A DNA stretch of 6,040 nucleotides. It comes from Cyanobacteria bacterium UBA1221. GTDB taxonomy: Bacteria > Cyanobacteriota > Vampirovibrionia > Gastranaerophilales > Gastranaerophilaceae. The stretch spans positions 49,364-55,403 of the forward strand of contig DBXD01000028.1 in assembly GCA_002309425.1 (NCBI GenBank), written 5' to 3'. The notes beneath the pieces are model-generated. The model did no database searches, had not been told where the DNA came from, and saw only the letters and a program-made list of their open reading frames with translations. This document shows, piece after piece, positions 1-4,773 of this stretch. A program made the position numbers and the translations under genes. Each line of letters starts with the position of its first letter. Position 1 is the stretch's first letter.

Positions 1-55
1 ATTTTATTAAACAAATAAAATAGCAAAAATTTTTCTTCACGAATTTTTAATAAAT

Positions 56-868
56 ATGCGAATATCTCCTATAATAAAGAATAACATATATTTTCATGCA
101 AATTATAGAAAAGTTAAAAATCCGAATGATGACTCTTTTTATATGATGACTACGACATATTTTTTTCGTGCAGATACGGATTGGGATTATTTAGGTGATT
201 ATCTTTGCGAAAAATATAAAGATACTGATAAAGTTAATGTTATATGTCACGCTTGTTCACATGGAGCAGAGCCATACTCTTTTTTAATGCATATGGCGGC
301 ATTTCATCCGTTGGAGTTTAATAAATTTACTCCGGTTGTTGCAAAAGATATTGATGCGGAAAATATTGAAATGGCGAAGAAATCAGAATATGAATATGAA
401 GATATAGCAGAAAGTGGTGCTCTGGATTATTTTACAACAGGATTGTACAAGTATTTTATGCAGCCGCTTGATAATGGTGATATGAAAATGACAAAAAAGT
501 TTCGTGATGCAGTAAAGTTTGACCAGGGTAATATATTTGATGATATTTCTTCTATGCCGCGTAAAAACACTGTTCTGTTTTGCAAAAACATGTGGCCGTA
601 CCTGTCAGTTGAGGAGCGTCACAGATTAGCGAAAGAACTTTCCGAACACTTTGATGAGTCTTGCGTTTTAATAATTGGCAGTTATGACACTTCGCAACTT
701 GAAATGCAAGAATTGCTTGAACAATACGGCTTTAAACAAAACCCGAACGATATGTTTATTTACGAAAAAAGAAAAGCCGGATGTCCATATAATGTATACC
801 ATGACCAAAAGGCTATTAAGGAAGCCGGTAAAGACATCCCTTTATCCATAGATGACATATTTAAATAG
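56..868 (+). CDS. CheR-like SAM-dependent methyltransferase, stand-alone catalytic domain
   Basis: The 270-aa protein resembles the catalytic domain of CheR-type protein-glutamate methyltransferases. Seen: TTTYFFRAD at residues 32-40 (family TxFFRD), a SAM-binding motif I, CHACSHGAEPY, at 64-74 (family ACSxGEEPYS, with one E changed to A), an acidic motif KDID at 97-100 for the ribose, a VKFDQGNIFDD stretch at 153-163, and LFCKNMWPYL at 174-183 matching the family's IFCRNVLIYF. The separate N-terminal helical CheR domain is absent, and so is any chemoreceptor-docking tail. No chemotaxis genes are nearby, so a chemotaxis role is not supported and the substrate is unknown. It is predicted to be cytosolic. 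The start at 56 is the first in-frame ATG, but I see no Shine-Dalgarno sequence before it; Met30 or Met31 would cut into the TTTYFF motif. The 3' end overlaps the convergent marR gene by 8 bp. The fold call is fairly sure; the function is not. Confidence 0.8.
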   Translation: MRISPIIKNNIYFHANYRKVKNPNDDSFYMMTTTYFFRADTDWDYLGDYLCEKYKDTDKVNVICHACSHGAEPYSFLMHMAAFHPLEFNKFTPVVAKDIDAENIEMAKKSEYEYEDIAESGALDYFTTGLYKYFMQPLDNGDMKMTKKFRDAVKFDQGNIFDDISSMPRKNTVLFCKNMWPYLSVEERHRLAKELSEHFDESCVLIIGSYDTSQLEMQELLEQYGFKQNPNDMFIYEKRKAGCPYNVYHDQKAIKEAGKDIPLSIDDIFK

Positions 869-1322
869 CGGTATTTTCGCTGAGGTCTTTTTGAAACTTC
901 TGACTCAATGAGTGCAGCAAATCTATCTCTTCATCTGTAATATTTATAAAGATGTCGGATAAATATTTTTTCATTTTCGGAACGTTATCTTTTATTAATT
1001 TTCTTCCTTTTTCTGTAATATTAAGCATATAAACAAGCCTGTTATTGACGCTGCCTGATTCTCTTGTAATTAATCCCTTGTCTGACAAAACCTTAATAAT
1101 TCTTGTGGTGTTTGATTTATCTTTCATCAAAATGTCAGACAACTTTTGCTGATACATATTTTTATAACAGGAGATAGTATCCAGCACAACAAATTGTTCG
1201 CCGGTAATCCCGATATTTAGCTTGTCAATTTTCTGTTTTAAATCGAGTTTCAGATTTCTTATGATTAAATCAATTGAGTGCAAAATTGTATCTATATAAT
1301 GTTCAGGCTTAATTTCTTTCAT
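861..1322 (-). CDS. MarR-family winged-helix transcriptional regulator
   Basis: The 153-aa length is typical for MarR dimers. Seen: an N-terminal dimerisation helix at about 6-35, then a winged helix-turn-helix at about 57-112. The HTH region reads QQKLSDILMKDKSNTTRIIK, followed by VLSDKGLITRESGSVNNRLV, the classical recognition helix and wing (MarR family: LVxRLExKGLIxRxxxxxDRR). The wing ends in LNITEKGRKLI, and a C-terminal helix pair completes the dimer interface. The usual DxR of the wing is replaced by NNR. The start is well supported by AAGGGAGG at 1328-1335, 5 nt upstream, and by a short leader from a good promoter at 1343-1371. A 14-bp palindrome at 1375-1388 just upstream of the -35 is the likely operator, implying autoregulation. 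The divergent 94-aa gene is a candidate target. The single Cys52 is not in the OhrR sensing position, so the ligand or signal is unknown. Confidence 0.93.
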   Translation of the reverse strand: MKEIKPEHYIDTILHSIDLIIRNLKLDLKQKIDKLNIGITGEQFVVLDTISCYKNMYQQKLSDILMKDKSNTTRIIKVLSDKGLITRESGSVNNRLVYMLNITEKGRKLIKDNVPKMKKYLSDIFINITDEEIDLLHSLSQKFQKDLSENTAI

Positions 1323-1342
1323 GCTTCCCTCCCTTGATATCG

Positions 1343-1371
1343 ATTATATAAAAGCTCGAGTTTTTTTACAA
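1343..1371 (-). promoter_or_regulatory. sigma70-type promoter of marR
   Basis: On the minus strand, TTGTAA (1371-1366) is followed after exactly 17 nt by a perfect TATAAT (1348-1343). Transcription would start near 1336, giving a leader of roughly 14 nt that just contains the marR ribosome-binding site. Inferred from consensus only. Confidence 0.65.
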
Positions 1372-1374
1372 TAG

Positions 1375-1388
1375 GTTGACATGTCAAC
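1375..1388. promoter_or_regulatory. 14-bp perfect palindrome, probable MarR operator
   Basis: GTTGACATGTCAAC is its own reverse complement. MarR-family dimers bind palindromes of this size, usually between the regulator and its divergent target. It lies 3 bp upstream of the marR -35 hexamer. It also contains TTGACA, a consensus -35, on both strands, although no good -10 lies at proper spacing on the plus strand. Confidence 0.6.
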
Positions 1389-1462
1389 TCATACCTCAAA
1401 AAGACTTATATGTCGGTATTCGGTCGAATTGTAAATCTTTTTTAATATTTCTAAAGTTTATG

Positions 1463-1481
1463 CGTATACTGTCCGTATAGT
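1463..1481 (+). promoter_or_regulatory. CGTATA direct repeat with two -10-like hexamers, probable promoter of the 94-aa gene
   Basis: CGTATA occurs at 1463-1468 and 1474-1479, 11 bp apart (one helical turn). Each copy overlaps a near-consensus -10 (TATACT, TATAGT). No good -35 is visible upstream, which fits an activated promoter or an activator-binding direct repeat. Only the -10 matches and the repeat are observed; the promoter function is inferred. Confidence 0.35.
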
Positions 1482-1492
1482 AATTATGTAGG

Positions 1493-1579
1493 AGGCTTGA
1501 AAAAGTTTTTAAGCCGAGGGTTTTAAAAGGAGAGAACACAATATGTAACATCTTATCAGTACAGTCTTTAAGGCTTGAA
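1493..1579 (+). promoter_or_regulatory. leader RNA with competing hairpin arms
   Basis: AGGCTTGAA occurs twice (1493-1501 and 1571-1579), and its partner TTAAGCC once (1509-1515). The partner can pair with either copy: the first pairing forms a short hairpin next to an AGGAGG at 1490-1495, the second a long-range stem. Such mutually exclusive pairing is typical of regulatory leaders, but the stems are only about 7 bp and AT-rich. It matches no riboswitch class I recognise. Confidence 0.25.
1528..1548 (+). promoter_or_regulatory. ribosome-binding site with ATG-TAA start-stop in the leader
   Basis: AGGAGAG at 1528-1534 is followed after 8 nt by ATG (1543-1545) directly joined to TAA (1546-1548). 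This gives a well-spaced but empty frame about 80 nt before the real start of the 94-aa gene. The RBS closely resembles the real one at 1608-1615. It may load ribosomes without making a peptide, or it may be chance. Confidence 0.35.
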
Positions 1580-1625
1580 CGTACATTAGTTAAACACGGG
1601 TAATAACAGGAGAGGAATAAAAATT

Positions 1626-1910
1626 ATGAGAGAAGCAAACAATTTAGAAAAAGACATCAAAAATTTGGCAAGAACTATCGGTTTGAAGTATGAAAATGAA
1701 GATAGTGACGATGAAATTATTCTTGCTATTGCGGAAGAGCTTGAAGCACAGATTGATGATGCGGAAGGTAATCCTCAGGAATTGAGTACATTAATGATGT
1801 ACCTGCATAAACTGAACAGTCTTGATGAACGGTTAAGAGAATTGAACGATGTTGAAGATGCAGTTGAAGATTTTGCAGGCTTTGAAGTTCAATCTTTTGT
1901 TCGTGCATAA
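1626..1910 (+). CDS. small acidic helical protein, unknown function
   Basis: This 94-aa protein matches no family I recognise. It is strongly acidic, with runs such as ENEDSDDEI (24-32) and LNDVEDAVEDF (73-83), and is predicted almost entirely helical, with heptad-like hydrophobics at about 34-80. It has no signal peptide, no membrane segment and no cysteine, so it is probably cytosolic, perhaps a dimer or a small adaptor. The start is well set by AGGAGAGG at 1608-1615, 10 nt upstream. It has an unusually long, structured leader for so small a gene and its own strong terminator at 1931-1963, so it appears to be a separate, regulated unit. It is divergent from marR across the operator-like palindrome. 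Coding status is likely because of the RBS, the terminator and clean codon use; the function is unknown. Confidence 0.75.
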   Translation: MREANNLEKDIKNLARTIGLKYENEDSDDEIILAIAEELEAQIDDAEGNPQELSTLMMYLHKLNSLDERLRELNDVEDAVEDFAGFEVQSFVRA

Positions 1911-1930
1911 TTAAAAAAATATAAAAATAC

Positions 1931-1963
1931 AGTTGAGGTTAAATTTTAACCTCAACTTTTTTT
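1931..1963 (+). terminator. rho-independent terminator of the 94-aa gene, just before der
   Basis: The stem AGTTGAGGTT (1931-1940) pairs with AACCTCAACT (1948-1957), can be extended by A-T pairs into the AAATTTT loop, and is followed by a T run at 1957-1963. It is a canonical intrinsic terminator. It ends only 16 bp before the der start codon. Confidence 0.9.
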
Positions 1964-1973
1964 ATGTTATATT
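1945..1973 (+). promoter_or_regulatory. possible der promoter giving a leaderless mRNA
   Basis: TATATT at 1968-1973 is a near-consensus -10 placed so that +1 would fall at the A of the der ATG (1980). A weak -35, TTTAAC (1945-1950), lies 17 bp upstream, inside the 3' arm of the terminator. There is no well-spaced Shine-Dalgarno before der; AAGG at 1974-1977 is only 2 nt away. Alternatives are read-through of the terminator or a promoter inside the upstream gene. Confidence 0.3.
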
Positions 1974-1979
1974 AAGGCT

Positions 1980-3320
1980 ATGAGCAGAAAACCAATAGTA
2001 GCAATAGTAGGTCGTCCGAATGTAGGTAAATCCACATTCGTAAATCGTCTTGTGGGTTCAAGAAATTCTATCGTTGATGATTTGCCGGGTGTTACCCGTG
2101 ACAGAATTTATTTTGACGTTGAGTGGCAGAACAAATTTTTTACCGTAATTGACACAGGCGGAATCGTTCCGGGAGATGACGATGATATAATGGTTTCAAT
2201 TTTTGATCAGGCAAAAATTGCGTGTGAAGAAGCCGATAAAATAGTTTTTCTTGTAGACGGCAAAGACGGCGTTAATCCCGTGGATTATGATATTGCAAAT
2301 ATTTTAAGGCAGTCCGGGAAACCGATATTTCTGGCGGTTAATAAACTTGATAATCCGGAATCTTATATGATGGTAAATGATTTTTATTCGCTTGCAATAG
2401 GTGAGCCATTGGGAATTTCTGCGCTTCACGGAAGCGGCGGGGTCGGCGATTTGTTAGACCTTATAACTGACGATTTTGAACGTGAGGAAGAAACCGAAGA
2501 AGAAGAAAACCATACCGTCAGAATTGCGATTGTGGGGCGGCCGAATGCAGGTAAGTCTTCTATCGTCAATGCTTTATTAAACGAAAATCGTGTAATAGTT
2601 TCCGATGTTTCGGGAACAACCAGGGACAGCATTGATAGCCTTGTTAAATACAAAGATAAAGAGTATGTGATTGTTGATACGGCTGGAATCAGAAAAAAAT
2701 CAAAAGTTGATTACGGGGTGGAAAAGTTTGCGGTAGACAGGGCAATCCGTTCAATCAGAGATTGCGATGTGGCGTTGCTCGTAATTGATGCAACAGAAGG
2801 AATTTCCGATCAGGATAAAAAGATTTCATCAATAATTGTAGAGTCGGGTAAAGGTATAATTATTGCTATAAACAAATGGGATTTGATTGAGGATAAAAAA
2901 TCAAATACAATCAATCAGTTTGATAAAAAACTTGCGCTGGAAATTCCGTTTTTGGAGTTTGCACCGAAAATTTATATAAGCGCAAAGACAAAACAACGAC
3001 TTCATAACATATATGACCAGGCTGATTTTGTTTATGAACAGTCAACAAAACGGGTATCAACGGGATTGTTGAATAAGGTTGTAAAAGAATTGTATGCGCT
3101 TAATCCGCCGACTACGGTTAAGGGTAAAAGGCTGAAGCTCCTTTATGCAACACAGGCAGGTGTGCAGCCGCCGACATTTGTTTTGTTTGCCAATAATGTT
3201 GACTTGCTGAAAGACCACTATAAAAGATATATTGAAAATAAATTGCGCGAAGCCTTTGGGTTCTTTGGCACGCCTATAAGGATTTCTGTCAGAGAACGCA
3301 GCGAAAAAGAGAAGAAGTAG
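1980..3320 (+). CDS. der: ribosome biogenesis GTPase Der (EngA)
   Basis: Der is an essential GTPase that acts in 50S ribosomal subunit maturation. At 446 aa the length fits the family. Two consecutive Era-like G domains are seen. The first has GRPNVGKS (11-18), DTGG (58-61) and NKLD (121-124). The second has GRPNAGKS (186-193), DTAG (233-236), NKWD (298-301) and SAK (334-336). An acidic linker (about 167-176) joins them. The C-terminal KH-like RNA-contacting domain spans about 355-440 and includes NPPTTVKGKRLKLLYATQ and FGFFGTPIRI, both family hallmarks. All nucleotide-binding motifs are intact. The ATG at 1980 is the natural start because MSRKPIVAIVGRPNVG begins the first strand, yet the Shine-Dalgarno is poor and a terminator ends 16 bp upstream. 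The gene is followed after 9 bp by the lepB-like gene, probably in one operon; der and lepB neighbours are plausible housekeeping partners. Confidence 0.98.
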   Translation: MSRKPIVAIVGRPNVGKSTFVNRLVGSRNSIVDDLPGVTRDRIYFDVEWQNKFFTVIDTGGIVPGDDDDIMVSIFDQAKIACEEADKIVFLVDGKDGVNPVDYDIANILRQSGKPIFLAVNKLDNPESYMMVNDFYSLAIGEPLGISALHGSGGVGDLLDLITDDFEREEETEEEENHTVRIAIVGRPNAGKSSIVNALLNENRVIVSDVSGTTRDSIDSLVKYKDKEYVIVDTAGIRKKSKVDYGVEKFAVDRAIRSIRDCDVALLVIDATEGISDQDKKISSIIVESGKGIIIAINKWDLIEDKKSNTINQFDKKLALEIPFLEFAPKIYISAKTKQRLHNIYDQADFVYEQSTKRVSTGLLNKVVKELYALNPPTTVKGKRLKLLYATQAGVQPPTFVLFANNVDLLKDHYKRYIENKLREAFGFFGTPIRISVRERSEKEKK

Positions 3321-3329
3321 GGGGTAATA

Positions 3330-3860
3330 ATGTTTTTAACACCCAAAAAATTATTGCTATTATTGATAATATTATGTTTTGTTTGGCTTTTAAATAAATT
3401 TTGTTTTGAACTTAGATATATTCCGTCAGGAGCAATGAAACCAACACTTATTGAAAATGACAGATTGTTAGTTAATAAAATGGTAAAAAATCATAAGCGT
3501 GGAGATATAATAATCCACTACGTACCTCAAATTAAAGATAAAAGAATAGCATATTGTAAAAGAATAATAGGACTCCCTAATGACAGGATTGAAATAAAGG
3601 CGGATGATACTGGAAAATCAACAGTTTATATTAATAATGAACCGCTTGATGAGCCATATATTATGTCGCAATTTGATTATCCTCCTTGTAATGAAGAAAG
3701 CTGCGGGCCAATAAGTATTCCCGAAGGCAGTTACTTTGTGATGGGTGATAACAGAGGTAACTCTCAAGACAGCAGACACTATGGTACAATTCAAAAAAAG
3801 GATATTATCGGGAAAGTTGTGTACCGGTATTATCCTTTTAGCAGGCATAAAAAATTATAA
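3330..3860 (+). CDS. lepB: signal peptidase I family protein (S26), catalytic Ser replaced by Ala
   Basis: The 176-aa protein has the layout of a short signal peptidase I: one N-terminal membrane anchor (about 8-26), then an extracytoplasmic S26 domain. Box B reads YIPSGAMKPTL (30-40). The family motif is IPSGSMxPTL, and the Ser before Met is the nucleophile (E. coli Ser90). Here that residue is Ala35 (GCA at 3432-3434). The rest is intact: YCKRIIGLPNDRI (75-86), whose Lys77 matches the general base (E. coli Lys145), and MGDNRGNSQDSRHYG (138-152), box E. An insertion at about 112-128 contains two cysteines. The start has TAGGGGGT just upstream, and the gene lies 9 bp behind der. Active enzymes cleave signal peptides at the membrane surface. 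This one may be inactive, may use Ser33, or may belong to a divergent subgroup. Family membership is sure; activity is doubtful. Confidence 0.9.
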   Translation: MFLTPKKLLLLLIILCFVWLLNKFCFELRYIPSGAMKPTLIENDRLLVNKMVKNHKRGDIIIHYVPQIKDKRIAYCKRIIGLPNDRIEIKADDTGKSTVYINNEPLDEPYIMSQFDYPPCNEESCGPISIPEGSYFVMGDNRGNSQDSRHYGTIQKKDIIGKVVYRYYPFSRHKKL

Positions 3861-3884
3861 TTGTGTGAATAGTTCTTGAAATTT

Positions 3885-4328
3885 TTAATCGTCGTCATCA
3901 TCTTCATCGTCGTCATCATCATCACCATAGTACCGTTTAACTCTTTTAAGTGCTCTGGAGGTATTTTTGCCGGAACATTCCGTGGAGATGTGCTTTTGTG
4001 ATTTTTCAAGAACTTCTGCTCTGCACTTTGCGCCGTATAGGTTATGCTCCTGTATAACAATTTTTTCACATAGCCCTGCATCAAATCGAGCCTTAAATTC
4101 GAGATTTTTCCTGATACAAAAGTCATATGCTTTTTGACCGAATCTTCTGAACGAAGAACAATCATCATTCGGTACGTATAAGTTCATAAAATTATAAGGT
4201 GCATTCGGCGTTTTTGGACAATGGTATTTTTCCGTATCCATGTCAAAAGCCGCCGGAGTATGTGAAAAACAACTCAGACCTGTTAAAACAAATATTAATA
4301 CCAAAAGAATCTTAAATATATTTTTCAT
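3885..4328 (-). CDS. secreted six-cysteine protein with poly-aspartate tail, unknown function
   Basis: The start chosen is the ATG at 4326-4328, preceded by AGGAGC at 4335-4340 with 6 nt spacing. It begins a signal peptide, MKNIFKILLVLIFVLTGLSC. Longer in-frame starts would run into the tRNA-like sequence at 4467 and lack this support. The product is 147 aa. Cys20 ends the hydrophobic stretch, but its context (GLSC) is a poor lipobox, so lipoprotein status is uncertain; cleavage near Ala26 is an alternative. Six further cysteines (37, 57, 71, 87, 102, 118) are spaced about 14-20 apart and could form three disulfides after export. The C-terminus passes from a basic patch (ALKRVKRYYG, 126-135) to twelve residues made of eleven Asp and one Glu, suggesting cation binding or a low-complexity anchor. 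I recognise no domain. It is convergent with lepB, with 24 bp between stops and no visible terminator. Confidence 0.75.
   Translation of the reverse strand: MKNIFKILLVLIFVLTGLSCFSHTPAAFDMDTEKYHCPKTPNAPYNFMNLYVPNDDCSSFRRFGQKAYDFCIRKNLEFKARFDAGLCEKIVIQEHNLYGAKCRAEVLEKSQKHISTECSGKNTSRALKRVKRYYGDDDDDDEDDDDD
3888..3923 (-). repeat. GAT/GAC trinucleotide run encoding the poly-Asp tail
   Basis: Twelve consecutive codons, eleven Asp (GAT and GAC mixed) and one GAA for Glu, end the 147-aa protein. The codon mixture argues that the amino acid run is kept by selection and is not a fresh slippage expansion, although the tract could still vary in length between strains. Confidence 0.8.
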
Positions 4329-4357
4329 AGTACTGCTCCTATGTTGTTTCCGCTTTT

Positions 4358-4386
4358 TATATAATATATCATAAAATTTTTCACAA
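4358..4386 (-). promoter_or_regulatory. likely promoter of the poly-Asp protein gene
   Basis: On the minus strand, TTGTGA (4386-4381) and TATATA (4363-4358) are separated by 17 nt, about 30 nt before the start codon. The -35 overlaps an inverted repeat at 4377-4398. Confidence 0.4.
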
Positions 4387-4398
4387 GCGCTTGAAAAA
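4377..4398. promoter_or_regulatory. inverted repeat with CAAGCGCTTG palindrome
   Basis: The perfect 10-bp palindrome CAAGCGCTTG (4384-4393) lies within a TTTTTCA (4377-4383) and TGAAAAA (4392-4398) inverted pair. It overlaps the -35 of the minus-strand promoter, as an operator would. It has no good U-tract for a terminator on the minus strand. A regulatory role is inferred. Confidence 0.35.
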
Positions 4399-4466
4399 AT
4401 TATTTCTTTGTGTGAGAATAAGTTTTGTCGGGTAAAATTCCGATGAAAATTAAATATTTTAAAGAT

Positions 4467-4509
4467 GGCAAGGTAGCTCAGCTGGTGAGAGCGCACGGCT
4501 CATACCCGT
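4467..4509 (+). pseudogene. truncated tRNA-Met, 5' half only
   Basis: The sequence starts as a normal tRNA: acceptor strand GGCAAGG (4467-4473), T8-A9, D-arm GCTC/GAGC (4476-4479, 4489-4492), anticodon stem CACGG (4494-4498), and loop CTCATAC with anticodon CAT (4501-4503). The 3' side of the anticodon stem begins CCGT (4506-4509), then breaks off at the fifth base. No variable loop, T-arm or acceptor 3' strand follows. Over 4472-4508 it matches the complete tRNA-Met at 4659-4695 at 34 of 37 bases. Its acceptor and anticodon-stem bases differ, so it derives from a different tRNA-Met. A break at the anticodon is a typical site for tyrosine-recombinase integration. The missing half should end with a strand complementary to GGCAAGG; it is not in the window. 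Confidence 0.8.
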
Positions 4510-4561
4510 CCAGTCAGTTACAAAATCGATAGCGGAAAGGCTTGATACAAAAGAGTTTTAA
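4505..4561 (+). pseudogene. possible 3' end of a lost gene fused to the tRNA half
   Basis: Reading on from the break, one frame gives PVQSVTKSIAERLDTKEF and then TAA (4559-4561). This looks like a natural amphipathic protein C-terminus, not random AT-rich translation. There is no start codon, and upstream the frame runs into tRNA sequence. It could be the tail of a gene, perhaps an integrase with attP in its 3' end, cut by recombination at the tRNA. The frame is short, so chance is a real alternative. Confidence 0.25.
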
Positions 4562-4588
4562 AGTTATCAAAAATACAAAAAATAATAA

Positions 4589-4607
4589 TTGTTGCAAAAT
4601 TGTTGCA
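4589..4607 (+). repeat. doubled TTGTTGCA repeat, left copy
   Basis: TTGTTGCA occurs twice, separated by AAA (TTGTTGCAAAATTGTTGCA). A near-identical doublet lies on the other side of the tRNA at 4774-4791. Both are about 90 bp from the anticodon. They resemble arm-type sites of a tyrosine integrase, but no integrase is visible. Confidence 0.5.
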
Positions 4608-4653
4608 AGTTTAAAAATAAATTTGAAAATTGAATAATTAAAAATAATAGCGT

Positions 4654-4727
4654 GGCTGGGTAGCTCAGCTGGTTAGAGCGTTCGGCTCATACCCGAGAGG
4701 TCGAGAGTTCGAGTCTCTCCCCAGCTA
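4654..4727 (+). tRNA. tRNA-Met (anticodon CAT), elongator type
   Basis: The cloverleaf is complete. The acceptor strand GGCTGGG (4654-4660) pairs with CCCAGCT (4720-4726) with a terminal G-U, and A4727 is the discriminator. The D-arm is GCTC/GAGC. The anticodon stem is TTCGG/CCGAG (4681-4685, 4693-4697) with loop CTCATAC and CAT at 4688-4690. The variable loop is AGGTC, and the T-arm is GAGAG/CTCTC with loop TTCGAGT (4703-4719). CCA is not encoded. The overall sequence resembles Bacillus-type elongator tRNA-Met, including the G1-U72 pair. It is not an initiator, which would have a mismatched first pair and three G-C pairs closing the anticodon loop. A CAT-anticodon tRNA-Ile (lysidine) is a less likely alternative. 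Confidence 0.95.
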
Positions 4728-4735
4728 TTATATTT

Positions 4736-4766
4736 AAAGGGTTTCTAAAAATAGAAACCCTTTTTT
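4736..4766 (+). terminator. rho-independent terminator of tRNA-Met
   Basis: The stem AAAGGGTTTCTA (4736-4747) pairs perfectly with TAGAAACCCTTT (4752-4763) around an AAAA loop, and the T run continues to 4766. It begins 8 bp after the tRNA, so it defines a short tRNA transcript. A partial copy of the left arm (AAAGGGTTCTA) recurs at 4794-4804. Confidence 0.9.
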
Positions 4767-4773
4767 AACGCCT

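Larger units (their letters stand above)
1323..1625. other. 303-bp regulatory intergenic region
   Basis: This gap between divergent marR and the 94-aa gene holds no open frame of note. From left to right it contains the marR ribosome-binding site and promoter, the palindrome at 1375-1388, two -10-like hexamers on the plus strand (TATACT at 1465-1470, TATAGT at 1476-1481) inside a CGTATA direct repeat, and a leader of about 140 nt. The leader has a hairpin at 1494-1515, an RBS with a start-stop at 1528-1548, and the true RBS at 1608-1615. Confidence 0.6.

Noticed and set aside
1726..1908. Minus-strand open frame opposite the 94-aa gene
   Set aside because: It has no ribosome-binding site, has low-complexity Leu/Gln/His composition, and lies fully antisense to a better supported gene.
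2426..2653. Minus-strand open frame inside der
   Set aside because: It is Ser-rich shadow coding opposite the acidic linker and second G domain of Der, with no start signals.
3618..3848. Minus-strand open frame inside the lepB-like gene
   Set aside because: It is antisense to conserved S26 motifs, and its sequence is not protein-like.
3888..3926. Trinucleotide run considered as a CRISPR or microsatellite array
   Set aside because: There are no repeat-spacer units; it is simply the Asp codons of the tail.
3830..4168. Overlapping minus-strand frame with a Met/Thr-rich segment
   Set aside because: It is the same strand read in another frame through the Asp-codon run, which gives ATG repeats; the six-cysteine frame has the signal peptide and RBS.
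4329..4496. Longer start (203 aa) for the six-cysteine protein
   Set aside because: The extension would precede the signal peptide, cross the promoter-like region and enter the tRNA half; the ATG at 4328 has a good RBS.
4509..4653. Reading the 145 bp between the tRNA half and the intact tRNA as a complete tiny element
   Set aside because: The acceptor and anticodon-stem bases of the half do not pair with the intact tRNA's 3' half, so the two are unlikely to be the two ends of one split gene unless the half has decayed.
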